From: Gammaproteobacteria bacterium | Lineage (GTDB): Bacteria > Pseudomonadota > Gammaproteobacteria > Pseudomonadales > Azotimanducaceae | Length of the DNA stretch: 64,000 nt | Direction: 5' to 3' | NCBI GenBank assembly: GCA_002690865.1 | Contig: NZGG01000037.1 | Span: forward strand, 83,425 to 147,424 | Part shown: positions 26,868-34,498 of the stretch, piece by piece | Numbering within the stretch: position 1 is the stretch's first letter | Layout: each line of letters begins with the position of its first letter | Program-made: the position numbers and the translations under genes | The notes under the pieces: generated by a model | What the model saw: the letters and a program-made list of their open reading frames with translations, nothing else | Databases searched by the model: none | What the model was told of the DNA's origin: nothing

Positions 26868-28580
26868 ATGAACATACAACAGTTTCTTGAGCGAGAGCTT
26901 ACAAAAGACCTAGTGAAAATTTCGGGAAAAAATTTTCCTGCCATAGTAAAACCAGCCCAGCGTACAGAATTTGGTCATTATCAAGCAAACGGCATTATGG
27001 GCGCCGCGAAGGCGCTAAAGCAGAATCCCAGGGAACTTGCGAAAAAGCTTGTATCGAATACTCAAGCACGACCCTTTGAAACAGAAATTGCTGGGCCTGG
27101 GTTCATTAATATCACCTTAAAGACCGACTTTATCGCTGACGCACTAAGTGCGCTTCGCTCTGACCCTCTATTAGGCATAACCAAGCCAAAATCTTTAAAA
27201 ATCGTCGTAGATTACTCCTCACCTAATCTAGCCAAAGAAATGCATATTGGCCATTTAAGAACGACGACCATTGGCGACTCCATAGTCAGGATCTTGGAAT
27301 ACATTGGCCACGATTTAGTCCGAGCAAATCATGTAGGGGATTGGGGGGCCCAATTCGGCAGTTTACTAGCATATATGGATCAACTTACTGAAACAGGCCA
27401 ATCATTATCGACGGAACTCAAGGACTTAGAGCGTTTCTACCAAGCAGCAAGTGCTTTATTTAAAAAAAACCAAGACTTTGCTGAAAAAGCACGAAATTAC
27501 GTTGTGAAACTCCAAAGTGGAGACCCTAATTGCATAGAACTTTGGAAACAGTTTATTTCAGAATCAATTCGTCACAGTCAAGTAGTCTATAAGACATTTG
27601 ATATAACATTAGCGAATAGCGATATCCGTGCTGAAAGCGCCTACAACGATGACCTACCTACCGTAGTGCAGGAACTAGCAAGTGAGCACAGCCTCCTTGT
27701 TGAGAGTGATGGCGCAAAATGTGTATTCCTCGATGAATTCAAAGGTAAAGACCAAAAGCCACTGCCAGCGATTATCCAAAAATCTGATGGCGGATATCCG
27801 TATATGGCAACGGATCTCGCAGCAGCCAGATATCGGACGCGTGTGTTAAAAGCAAATAAAGTGCTTTATGTTGTTGGAGTAGAGCAGCAGCTTCATTTGA
27901 AACAGGTATTCGCAGTAGCAAAAAAAGCTGGATATATCCAAAAAGATCAGGAGTACAAGCACCTCTCTTTTGGAATGGTCCTTAAAGAGGATGGCAGTAG
28001 ATTCAAGACCCGAGACGGTGCTGATGTTAAACTGATAGACGTGGTGAATGAGGCGATCGAAAGAGCTCTCGCGTTAGTGAGCAAAAAAAATCCATCATTG
28101 AGCATATCGGAAAAACAAAAAATAGCTCGTGTGGTCGGGATTGGTTCCATCAAATATGCAGAGCTTTCAAAAAATAGAACTACAGACTATATCTTCGACT
28201 GGGATAGAATGCTTTCATTTGAGGGCAACACAGCACCGTACCTACAATATTCGTATACCAGAATTCGAAGTCTTTTTCGCCGGGCTGAAATTAATTCTTT
28301 AGAGGGAAAAATTGAAATCACGGAAGAGGCTGAGATTAGGCTTAGCCTTAAAATACTGCAATTCCCCGAAGCAATTGAAAGTACTTTGGAAGACTATCAA
28401 GCTAACGTATTATGTGGTTACCTTTATGAGCTTTCAGGTTTATTTAATACCTTTTATGAGCGATGTCCCATCCTCGGATCATACAATCAAACCAGTCGAT
28501 TAATTCTCTGTGACCTAACTTCCCGAATAATCAAACAAGGACTTGAGTTGCTTGGTATTAAAACGGTAGAACAAATGTGA
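26868..28580 (+). CDS. argS: Arginyl-tRNA synthetase
   Basis: ArgS is a class I synthetase charging tRNA-Arg. The 570-residue protein has the Arg-specific N-terminal domain, the HIGH region VDYSSPNLAKEMHIGHLR, a divergent KMSKS equivalent as usual in this enzyme (GMVLKEDGSRFKTRDG), and the C-terminal DALR anticodon-binding domain (YLYELSGLFNTFYE…CPIL). Its stop codon overlaps the GTG start of folA. Confidence 0.96.
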   Translation: MNIQQFLERELTKDLVKISGKNFPAIVKPAQRTEFGHYQANGIMGAAKALKQNPRELAKKLVSNTQARPFETEIAGPGFINITLKTDFIADALSALRSDPLLGITKPKSLKIVVDYSSPNLAKEMHIGHLRTTTIGDSIVRILEYIGHDLVRANHVGDWGAQFGSLLAYMDQLTETGQSLSTELKDLERFYQAASALFKKNQDFAEKARNYVVKLQSGDPNCIELWKQFISESIRHSQVVYKTFDITLANSDIRAESAYNDDLPTVVQELASEHSLLVESDGAKCVFLDEFKGKDQKPLPAIIQKSDGGYPYMATDLAAARYRTRVLKANKVLYVVGVEQQLHLKQVFAVAKKAGYIQKDQEYKHLSFGMVLKEDGSRFKTRDGADVKLIDVVNEAIERALALVSKKNPSLSISEKQKIARVVGIGSIKYAELSKNRTTDYIFDWDRMLSFEGNTAPYLQYSYTRIRSLFRRAEINSLEGKIEITEEAEIRLSLKILQFPEAIESTLEDYQANVLCGYLYELSGLFNTFYERCPILGSYNQTSRLILCDLTSRIIKQGLELLGIKTVEQM

Positions 28581-29056
28581 ATATTTCGATAGTAGCGGCT
28601 CGATCCCTTAATGGAATCATTGGTAACAGTCTTAAAATTCCATGGGTGGTTAAAGGTGAACAGGCATTATTCAAAAAGATCACTATGGGTGGAATATTGA
28701 TCATGGGACGAAAAACCTTTGATTCCTTAGGTAAACCGCTCCCTGGGCGAGAAACGATCATTATTTCTCGAAATGAAAACTATAACTGCGATCAATGTAA
28801 AGTCTGCTCTTCCCTAAAATCAGCTCTGGTAGAGGCTGAGAAGCTAAAAAAATCTGTGTTTATAGCGGGAGGAGGTCAAATTTATGAACTCGCTTTACCT
28901 GTTGTTAACACAGTCCATATCAGCACTATTGAGAAGGAAGTTTCGGGGGATGTACCTTTCCCGAAATTTCCAACAAAAGAATTCATTCTTGCTGAAGAAC
29001 ATAGATTTACATCAAATATCAACTATATCTATCAGCGCTTTGAAAGACGAAAATAG
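28577..29056 (+). CDS. folA: Dihydrofolate reductase FolA
   Basis: FolA reduces dihydrofolate to tetrahydrofolate with NADPH. The 159-residue length equals that of E. coli FolA. Motifs are ARSLNGIIGNSLKIPW, the active-site acid Glu28 (Asp27 in E. coli), MGRKTFDSLGKPLPGR and FIAGGGQIYELALP. The start is GTG in a GTGA overlap with the argS stop. No thymidylate synthase gene is in the window. Confidence 0.95.
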   Translation: MNISIVAARSLNGIIGNSLKIPWVVKGEQALFKKITMGGILIMGRKTFDSLGKPLPGRETIIISRNENYNCDQCKVCSSLKSALVEAEKLKKSVFIAGGGQIYELALPVVNTVHISTIEKEVSGDVPFPKFPTKEFILAEEHRFTSNINYIYQRFERRK

Positions 29057-29184
29057 CTCACTAACCTTTAATAAGATAAGTTTGAACTAATAAAAGAATC
29101 TTAGCTGGTGATTAAAATTAAGCTTTGTGCTTTAACAAGCGGATCCCGATCCTTTATAAATATTTTAAGGATGAGAGAAACATT

Positions 29185-29706
29185 ATGAATGTTCAATTAT
29201 TATCAAAACTTCATGCACTAGGTATTAATGAATGCCATTTAAGAGCGTGTAAATTGTTAGAGTATGAAGAATGTAAAAACCTTGTAAGGTCTGAGAATGA
29301 TATGTTTGGACGCGTTCAACGGATGTCTCCGACTGCACTTTCTTGTTGGCACAAACTTAAACGAGCAGCTGCAAAAGACAGTATAGAACTTCTGCTAGTG
29401 TCTGCATTTAGATCAATAGACTACCAGTGCGAATTAATCACGAGAAAGTTAAAAAAAGGCGAGGACCTAAGTACTATTCTAAAGGTAAATGCCATCCCAG
29501 GCTTTAGCGAACACCATACAGGGCAAGCCCTTGATTTAAACACCACAGAGTGCTGCCCTTTGTCTGAGGAATTCGAGCTAACATCAGCTTTTGATTGGCT
29601 CCAGGAAAATGCTTCGCATTACAAATTTAGCATGAGCTTCCCTCGTAATAACATCAGAGGAATGGTTTACGAACCGTGGCACTGGACATGTCAAATAAGA
29701 CCCTAG
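29185..29706 (+). CDS. Peptidase M15 (VanY/LdcB-type carboxypeptidase), no signal peptide
   Basis: The 173-residue product has the VanY-family zinc motif SEHHTGQALDLN (H and D ligands) and the later EPWHW, plus SAFRSIDYQ. Such enzymes trim D-Ala or murein tetrapeptides. There is no signal peptide or membrane anchor, so it may act in the cytoplasm on recycled muropeptides, as LdcA-like enzymes do, or be exported another way. Mpl, a murein-recycling ligase, lies 4 kb upstream. I chose the ATG at 29185; an upstream in-frame start at 29125 adds 20 residues of uncertain value. It overlaps the converging reductase gene by four bases. Confidence 0.8.
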   Translation: MNVQLLSKLHALGINECHLRACKLLEYEECKNLVRSENDMFGRVQRMSPTALSCWHKLKRAAAKDSIELLLVSAFRSIDYQCELITRKLKKGEDLSTILKVNAIPGFSEHHTGQALDLNTTECCPLSEEFELTSAFDWLQENASHYKFSMSFPRNNIRGMVYEPWHWTCQIRP

Positions 29707-30503
29707 CTTTTGTGCTTCAATAATTTTTCTGCAATCAATCTCTTCTGGTCATCGGATAAATCGGCTTGCCCATTCCCTCCTGTTTGAGATGCAAAAAGAT
29801 ATTTTTCTCTTACAACCTCACGGGTTGAGAAACCAAGCAGCTTTAACTCATTAAAACAATCATCAACCATGTTTGGATTACCACAAATCAAGAAACGATC
29901 ATTTCCCGGATCGAGTTTGAAACCGCCTAAAACTTTAGTCACGTATCCATTATTTTCGAAATGATTTAACTGCGCTTCATTACGACTGTAACATAACTGT
30001 AAAGTACAATTTGTCCAATCCTTTAAAATCGTTACCAATTCATCCGCATAAAGAAATTCGCTTCTGTTACGAACTCCAAAAAGTAGAACCACTTCTACAT
30101 TATCTGCTTTCAAAATAGATAGCATAGTTAAAAAAGGAGCGACACCTGTGCTGGTCGCTATAAGAAAAAGACGTTTTGGAAGTTTCTTCGGTAGAACTAA
30201 TCTTCCATAGGGTCCTGCCACTTGCGCCAGAACACCATGATTACAGCCAAACAAATATTCGCTTGCTCGTCCACCTGGAACTGCAGACACAACCAGATCC
30301 ATCTCTGACTCTGATGCGTCAGTAAAGTTACCTAAACTATAAGAGCGTTCAAACGATCCTTTGTTATCGCAAAAAGTAAATCTCAAAAACTGACCGGGAT
30401 CATATTGAACTAGTCGATCATCTGTCCTTTGGAAACGAAATTCTTTTGTGCTTTCGGAGAGTTGTCGGATACGTGTCAACTGTGCGGAAAAATGTTCAAC
30501 CAT
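29703..30503 (-). CDS. Ferredoxin/flavodoxin-NADP+ reductase-like flavoprotein
   Basis: The protein has the FAD-binding beta-barrel with RSYSLGN and the NAD(P) domain (LIATSTGVAPFLTML, LFGVRNRSEFLY, ICGNPNMVDD). Length (266) and layout match bacterial Fpr-type reductases, which move electrons between NADPH and ferredoxin or flavodoxin. The C-terminal extension (YLFASQTGGNGQ…) is typical of the longer subtype. Partner proteins are not in the window. Confidence 0.85.
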   Translation of the reverse strand: MVEHFSAQLTRIRQLSESTKEFRFQRTDDRLVQYDPGQFLRFTFCDNKGSFERSYSLGNFTDASESEMDLVVSAVPGGRASEYLFGCNHGVLAQVAGPYGRLVLPKKLPKRLFLIATSTGVAPFLTMLSILKADNVEVVLLFGVRNRSEFLYADELVTILKDWTNCTLQLCYSRNEAQLNHFENNGYVTKVLGGFKLDPGNDRFLICGNPNMVDDCFNELKLLGFSTREVVREKYLFASQTGGNGQADLSDDQKRLIAEKLLKHKS

Positions 30504-30692
30504 ATATTCGCTCTTTCATTATCACTCAATATGACATAGGCACCATTAAACTCGTAAGGGGTGCAGCCAAAACCTCTTTCGATAGGCAGCTCCTAGTTTA
30601 CTCAAATACGAAATTAATAGACAATTCTCGGAAATAGATTCGAAGCAGGAAAAAGAATAAAAATGGTTTATACCACCAAGGTTTCTTGAACG

Positions 30693-31127
30693 ATGATCCT
30701 AAGATATCGAAGTTCTGCTCTTACCATAAAAAATTCATTAATGCTGCTTGTAGAGCATGAAGATCCAAGTACGAAAGTACGATTTTGGTCAGTTCCAGGA
30801 GGTGGAATTGAGAGAGGTGAATCAGAAGAGCAGGCCGCAGTTCGAGAGACCCTTGAAGAGACCGGTTATCAGATAAACTTAATCTCGGGATCAAAAATAC
30901 AGACCCGTTATCTGTTCAACTGGAATAACGAAGACTACGACTGCCACACGACATGGTTTCTCGCTGAAACAAAAGATATTGAAGTCCAACCAGTTAATGA
31001 TGAGATTTACCTTCTCAGACATTGCTGGTTTCCTGTTAACGACAGAGGATATCTACTTCAGCACCACGCTGCGATCCTAAATTCCGTAAATACCCTCCTA
31101 GGGGGGTCACGAGCACTAATGATGTAA
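30693..31127 (+). CDS. Nudix hydrolase
   Basis: A single Nudix domain of 144 residues with the full Nudix box: GGGIERGESEEQAAVRETLEETGY. It will hydrolyse some nucleoside diphosphate linked substrate; which one cannot be read. The 189-base gap before it, shared with the divergent reductase gene, holds no other gene that I can see. Confidence 0.85.
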   Translation: MILRYRSSALTIKNSLMLLVEHEDPSTKVRFWSVPGGGIERGESEEQAAVRETLEETGYQINLISGSKIQTRYLFNWNNEDYDCHTTWFLAETKDIEVQPVNDEIYLLRHCWFPVNDRGYLLQHHAAILNSVNTLLGGSRALMM

Positions 31128-31154
31128 TCTTGATTGCGATCAGCTACTCCTTAG

Positions 31155-31160
31155 TATAAT
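31155..31160 (+). promoter_or_regulatory. Candidate -10 box for kdsD
   Basis: A perfect TATAAT lies 20 bases before the kdsD GTG start. TTGATT at 31130-31135 could be the -35 element, with a long 19-base spacer. Position and match support a promoter; it is not proven. Confidence 0.45.
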
Positions 31161-31180
31161 AATCATTTCTTTAATCTAGA

Positions 31181-31798
31181 GTGTTTAATTTGAACATAAA
31201 AGAAAATATCGCTGCCATAATAGAAAAAGAAGCAAATGCTATGAAGGCAATTAATATCACAGATGCATTTGAAGACGCTGTTAATGTCTTGTTTAAGTGC
31301 AAAGGTCGAATCGTTACTACTGGTATCGGTAAAGCAGGCTTCATGGCACACAAATTTGCCTCGACCCTTTCATCTACTGGCACGCCGGCTTTTTTCGTGC
31401 ATCCTGCGGAGGCTGGTCACGGAGACATGGGTATGATTGATAGGAATGACCTCATCGTCGCCTTCTCGACTAGCGGAAAATCCACTGAAGTAATTGAAAT
31501 GCTTCAAATAGCCAAAGATCTCGGTATCCATGGAGTGATCGGCATTACATCACATGTAGAATCACCATTACGCGAACTTAGCGAGATTATTCTTGATATG
31601 GGACCAGATATTGAAGAACCTTGCCCTCTAAACCTCACCCCAAGCGCCACTATCGCCGTTATGCTTGGAATTAGTGATGCCCTTGCCTTGACTCTGATGG
31701 AGCTTCGAGGCTTTACCGCATCTGATTACGGTCAACGACATCACAGAGGGTATTTGGGAAGTATCACAAGAGCTACACAAAATTCTGAAGAATTTTAA
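31181..31798 (+). CDS. kdsD: D-arabinose 5-phosphate isomerase, SIS domain only
   Basis: KdsD converts ribulose 5-phosphate to arabinose 5-phosphate, the entry to Kdo and therefore lipopolysaccharide core synthesis. The 205-residue product covers the SIS sugar isomerase domain: TTGIGKAGFMAHKFASTLSSTG, HPAEAGHGDMGM and STSGKSTEVIEM. The two CBS domains that make E. coli KdsD and GutQ about 328 residues are absent; CBS-free isomerases are known. The start is GTG, 21 bases after a TATAAT. Confidence 0.88.
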   Translation: MFNLNIKENIAAIIEKEANAMKAINITDAFEDAVNVLFKCKGRIVTTGIGKAGFMAHKFASTLSSTGTPAFFVHPAEAGHGDMGMIDRNDLIVAFSTSGKSTEVIEMLQIAKDLGIHGVIGITSHVESPLRELSEIILDMGPDIEEPCPLNLTPSATIAVMLGISDALALTLMELRGFTASDYGQRHHRGYLGSITRATQNSEEF

Positions 31799-31820
31799 AG
31801 GTGTCGGAAAATATCAAAAT

Positions 31821-32708
31821 ATGATTATTGATCCAGCAACAATTGCGCAAAAGTATATCAATGAAGTGTGCAAAGAAATCACGAGGAAAGAACTTAACAT
31901 CAATATCTTAGGATTGATCGCAACAAAAGATAAACCATCCATCTCCTATGCAAAAGCTACACAAAAAAGATTTGCAGATGCTGGGATCAATTATGATTTA
32001 CAACGTATTGAGCGTTTAGACCTTGAAAAAGCCATAGACGAAGCAAATAAAAACCCAACTATCCATGGAATCTTTATTTATTTTCCAGTCTTCAATAATC
32101 AGCAAGATGATTACCTTCGCAATCAAGTTGATTACCATAAAGATATTGAAGCAGGCAGCCTTTATTGGACAAGAAAACTCTATACTAATGATCGACTAGC
32201 CGGTCGTGATAGTATCCACAAAGCTCTCCTGCCTTGTACACCACTCGCAGTTGTAAAATTACTGACTGAAATAGGTCGGTATGATGGTCATCACAAACCA
32301 CTAGAGCATAAAAAAGTTACGATATTTAATCGTAGCGAGGTAATTGGTAGGCCACTAGCAGTAATGATGTCAAATGATGGCGCAGAAGTATATTCATTCG
32401 ATGTCAACGGCCCCCTACTATTTGAGAACGCCAGAGCTTATGAAACTAAGATTACCCGCGCCGAAGCATTAAAAGAATCACAAATAGTAATCACAGGCGT
32501 CCCGAACAGCGACTTTACTCTTATAAAATCAGAAGAAATTAGCGATGGTACAATCTGTGTAAATTTTTCCAGCCTCAATAATTTTGCGGATGATATTACA
32601 ACCAAAGCAGATACTTTTGTTCCCAGAATCGGCCCAATGACTGTTGCAATGTGTATGAGAAATACATTGCGTATCTACCAGAACTACCAGGAACAAACCA
32701 ATGTCTAA
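31821..32708 (+). CDS. Mtd1-like NAD-dependent methylene-THF dehydrogenase
   Basis: The protein belongs to the FolD superfamily but is closest, as far as I can recall the sequences, to the monofunctional yeast Mtd1 type: LPCTPLAVVKLL, NRSEVIGRPLAVMMSNDGA, then YSFDVNG, and VITGVPNSDF. The Asp in YSFDVNG suggests NAD rather than NADP. In FolD the Tyr-x-x-x-Lys pair of the cyclohydrolase site would fall at Tyr43 and residue 47; here residue 47 is Thr (YAKAT), so cyclohydrolase activity is probably lost. The next gene, overlapping by eight bases, encodes an FTCD-type cyclohydrolase that would supply the missing step. Confidence 0.85.
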   Translation: MIIDPATIAQKYINEVCKEITRKELNINILGLIATKDKPSISYAKATQKRFADAGINYDLQRIERLDLEKAIDEANKNPTIHGIFIYFPVFNNQQDDYLRNQVDYHKDIEAGSLYWTRKLYTNDRLAGRDSIHKALLPCTPLAVVKLLTEIGRYDGHHKPLEHKKVTIFNRSEVIGRPLAVMMSNDGAEVYSFDVNGPLLFENARAYETKITRAEALKESQIVITGVPNSDFTLIKSEEISDGTICVNFSSLNNFADDITTKADTFVPRIGPMTVAMCMRNTLRIYQNYQEQTNV

Positions 32709-33285
32709 TCCTCTGTGCAACCTGACTATTAAAGATTACCTTGCAGCGCTCGCCTCAAAATCAGCCACTCCAGGCGGAGGCAGTGCTGCTGCCTTGACAG
32801 CGGCCCAAGGTGCATCTCTTCTCTCTATGGTTTGCCAATTCACCCAATCAAGTGATAAATCAATAATAGAGAGAGGAGAGGCATGTTTATCAACTTATAC
32901 CAAGCTTTTGCTTCTAGCCCAAGAAGATGTAGATGCATTCAATAATGTGATCAAATGGTACAGCAATATTGAGAGCGACGATTATAGAAATGCCGTTAGA
33001 CAAGCTATAGTGGTCTCTCTAAGTATAATGCGCGAGGCTAGCGAATTGGTGGATGCAGCAAAATATCTATCTGAAGCAGGAAATAAAAATCTCATTACTG
33101 ATGTAGCTATCGGGGCGAACCTGCTCTCATCGGCTATAGAAAGTGCTTCTGTTAATATGTTGATTAACTGCAAATCGATACCAAATGAAGAATTATGTAA
33201 GAAATCAAAACAAGCATCGATTAGGTATCTCGAATCAAGCAATCAACTGCAGCAAGTTTACCTTTTAATTAAACAAAGGATTTAG
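32701..33285 (+). CDS. fchA: FchA/FTCD-type methenyl-THF cyclohydrolase
   Basis: The 194-residue protein belongs to the formiminotransferase-cyclodeaminase C-terminal family, to which the methenyltetrahydrofolate cyclohydrolase FchA/Fch of clostridia and methylotrophs belongs. The signature is near the N-terminus: LASKSATPGGGSAAALTAAQGASLL, split by a helix; the remainder is all-helical. Its start lies within the last codons of the Mtd1-like gene, so the pair is likely coupled and together performs the two reactions of FolD. A histidine-degradation cyclodeaminase role is less likely because no hut gene is near. Confidence 0.83.
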   Translation: MSNPLCNLTIKDYLAALASKSATPGGGSAAALTAAQGASLLSMVCQFTQSSDKSIIERGEACLSTYTKLLLLAQEDVDAFNNVIKWYSNIESDDYRNAVRQAIVVSLSIMREASELVDAAKYLSEAGNKNLITDVAIGANLLSSAIESASVNMLINCKSIPNEELCKKSKQASIRYLESSNQLQQVYLLIKQRI

Positions 33286-33303
33286 GACCTTTGACGAAAT
33301 ACA

Positions 33304-33753
33304 TTACGTCTTACATATCCAACGACTGCGCAGAGCCTGACCGCCGGGATACGTTGTAGCCAGTGCCTCCGTAAGTAGCAATTCAAACAAAATTGACCTT
33401 GGACTAGGACGATAGCCTGAAGCCCCCTCTGCTAAATTTCGAATTAGTGAATCACTTATTCGCTGCGCATTACCGGTCATCTGAAATTCACCACTACTAC
33501 CGGAACTATCATTCACAGCACAATGCAAACAAAAATAACCATTCTCTCGCAAGTCTTGTACTTTCTGAGAACTCGCTTCAACAAATATAAAACAATAACC
33601 TTCGTCAATAATTGGGATAACCGGGTGAGCTCTAGGAGTTCCATCTAGACGAACAGTCGCTAAATACGCGACTTTACCATCCAGACGTTTCTTGCCGAAA
33701 GAAGCAAGCTCCGAAGAATCCTTCTGAAACAGATTCCAAGATACCGCGCCCAT
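33304..33753 (-). CDS. Pyridoxamine 5'-phosphate oxidase-like flavin protein
   Basis: The 149-residue product has the split-barrel fold of the PNPOx-like family: VAYLATVRLDGTPRAHPV, then YCFIFVEASSQKVQDL. Members bind FMN, F420 or heme, and this sequence does not decide which. No neighbour points to a pathway. The 3' end faces fchA with 18 bases between. Confidence 0.75.
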   Translation of the reverse strand: MGAVSWNLFQKDSSELASFGKKRLDGKVAYLATVRLDGTPRAHPVIPIIDEGYCFIFVEASSQKVQDLRENGYFCLHCAVNDSSGSSGEFQMTGNAQRISDSLIRNLAEGASGYRPSPRSILFELLLTEALATTYPGGQALRSRWICKT

Positions 33754-33912
33754 TAATTTTTTCCTATTTCATCAAAGAGCTTTACTAGGATTCTCCTAAT
33801 TATCTTATATAAGTCTTCATTCCTAATCCTGTCAACCACAGCAGCGAGCATATAGATCAAGTTTGAAGCACCGTTTTCACCTTTTTAGTCTTAATCCAAG
33901 ATCATTATAGCT

Positions 33913-34371
33913 TCACTCCAAGCATGACTCTTTTTTTCTTGGAAATTCCATTTGAGCAATACTACCCACTATAGCTCTCGCTTTTATTTCTTTACCTGAT
34001 CGAAACTGTAGGATCAATTTTAAACAGTCACCCTGAACAGGCCTCTCCCGCAGGCCTATCGCCATCATATGTAATCCAGCTGGTTCAAAGTATGCTGTTT
34101 CTCCCGGAGCTATTTGCACTGATTCGATATGTACCATCCCAATCATCCCTTGCTGCTTGACAGATCTATGGAGCATCACCAAATTTGCTTGCTCGCTTGT
34201 TACCGACTCTAAAAACTCGAATCCTTGGCTTTCATTGATCAAGCGTCCATAAATCGCTACGGAACTATGTTCTTGTGGTGTTTCACGCAACCATGCTTGA
34301 TTAAAGTAAACATCATTAGCAGATACATTTGCACAAAAAATACAACCAAATACGATAACAGTTCTGAACAT
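33913..34371 (-). CDS. PCuAC periplasmic copper chaperone
   Basis: The mature protein, after a signal peptide ending near ANVSA, has the PCuAC copper site: His68, Met79, His101 and Met103, exactly the H-x10-M-x21-H-x-M spacing. PCuAC proteins deliver Cu(I) to the CuA or CuB site of cytochrome oxidase, which fits the heme A synthase at 20.8 kb. The ATG at 34371 gives 152 residues; one at 34383 adds four. It is divergent from the acyl-CoA synthetase gene across 115-130 bases. Confidence 0.88.
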   Translation of the reverse strand: MFRTVIVFGCIFCANVSANDVYFNQAWLRETPQEHSSVAIYGRLINESQGFEFLESVTSEQANLVMLHRSVKQQGMIGMVHIESVQIAPGETAYFEPAGLHMMAIGLRERPVQGDCLKLILQFRSGKEIKARAIVGSIAQMEFPRKKESCLE

Positions 34372-34428
34372 AAGGACGACCATCCGAAATAGGCTTAAAG
34401 TTTATCATTTCTAGAATTTAGAATTACT

Positions 34429-34452
34429 GATAACCTCGCTGGACGGGTTATC
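34429..34452. promoter_or_regulatory. Inverted repeat between PCuAC and matB-like genes
   Basis: GATAACC and GGTTATC form a perfect 7-base inverted repeat around a 10-base spacer. It sits midway in the divergent intergenic region. It could be a regulator's operator shared by the two genes; no known consensus matches. Confidence 0.35.
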
Positions 34453-34498
34453 TTGCATTACCATAGACTTCCATTGTCAGTAACTACAGAGCTTTAGA

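Noticed and set aside
29057..29184. Small RNA or tRNA gene between folA and the M15 peptidase
   Set aside because: I could not fold a cloverleaf or find a T-loop motif; TCCTT…AAGGA is only a five-base repeat over the ribosome site.
29125..29184. Longer start for the M15 peptidase
   Set aside because: The extra 20 residues (basic, aromatic) are neither a signal peptide nor family sequence, and the ATG at 29185 fits the family start better.
33754..33912. Gene in the 159-base gap before the PNPOx-like gene
   Set aside because: No frame of useful length, ribosome site or structured element is visible.
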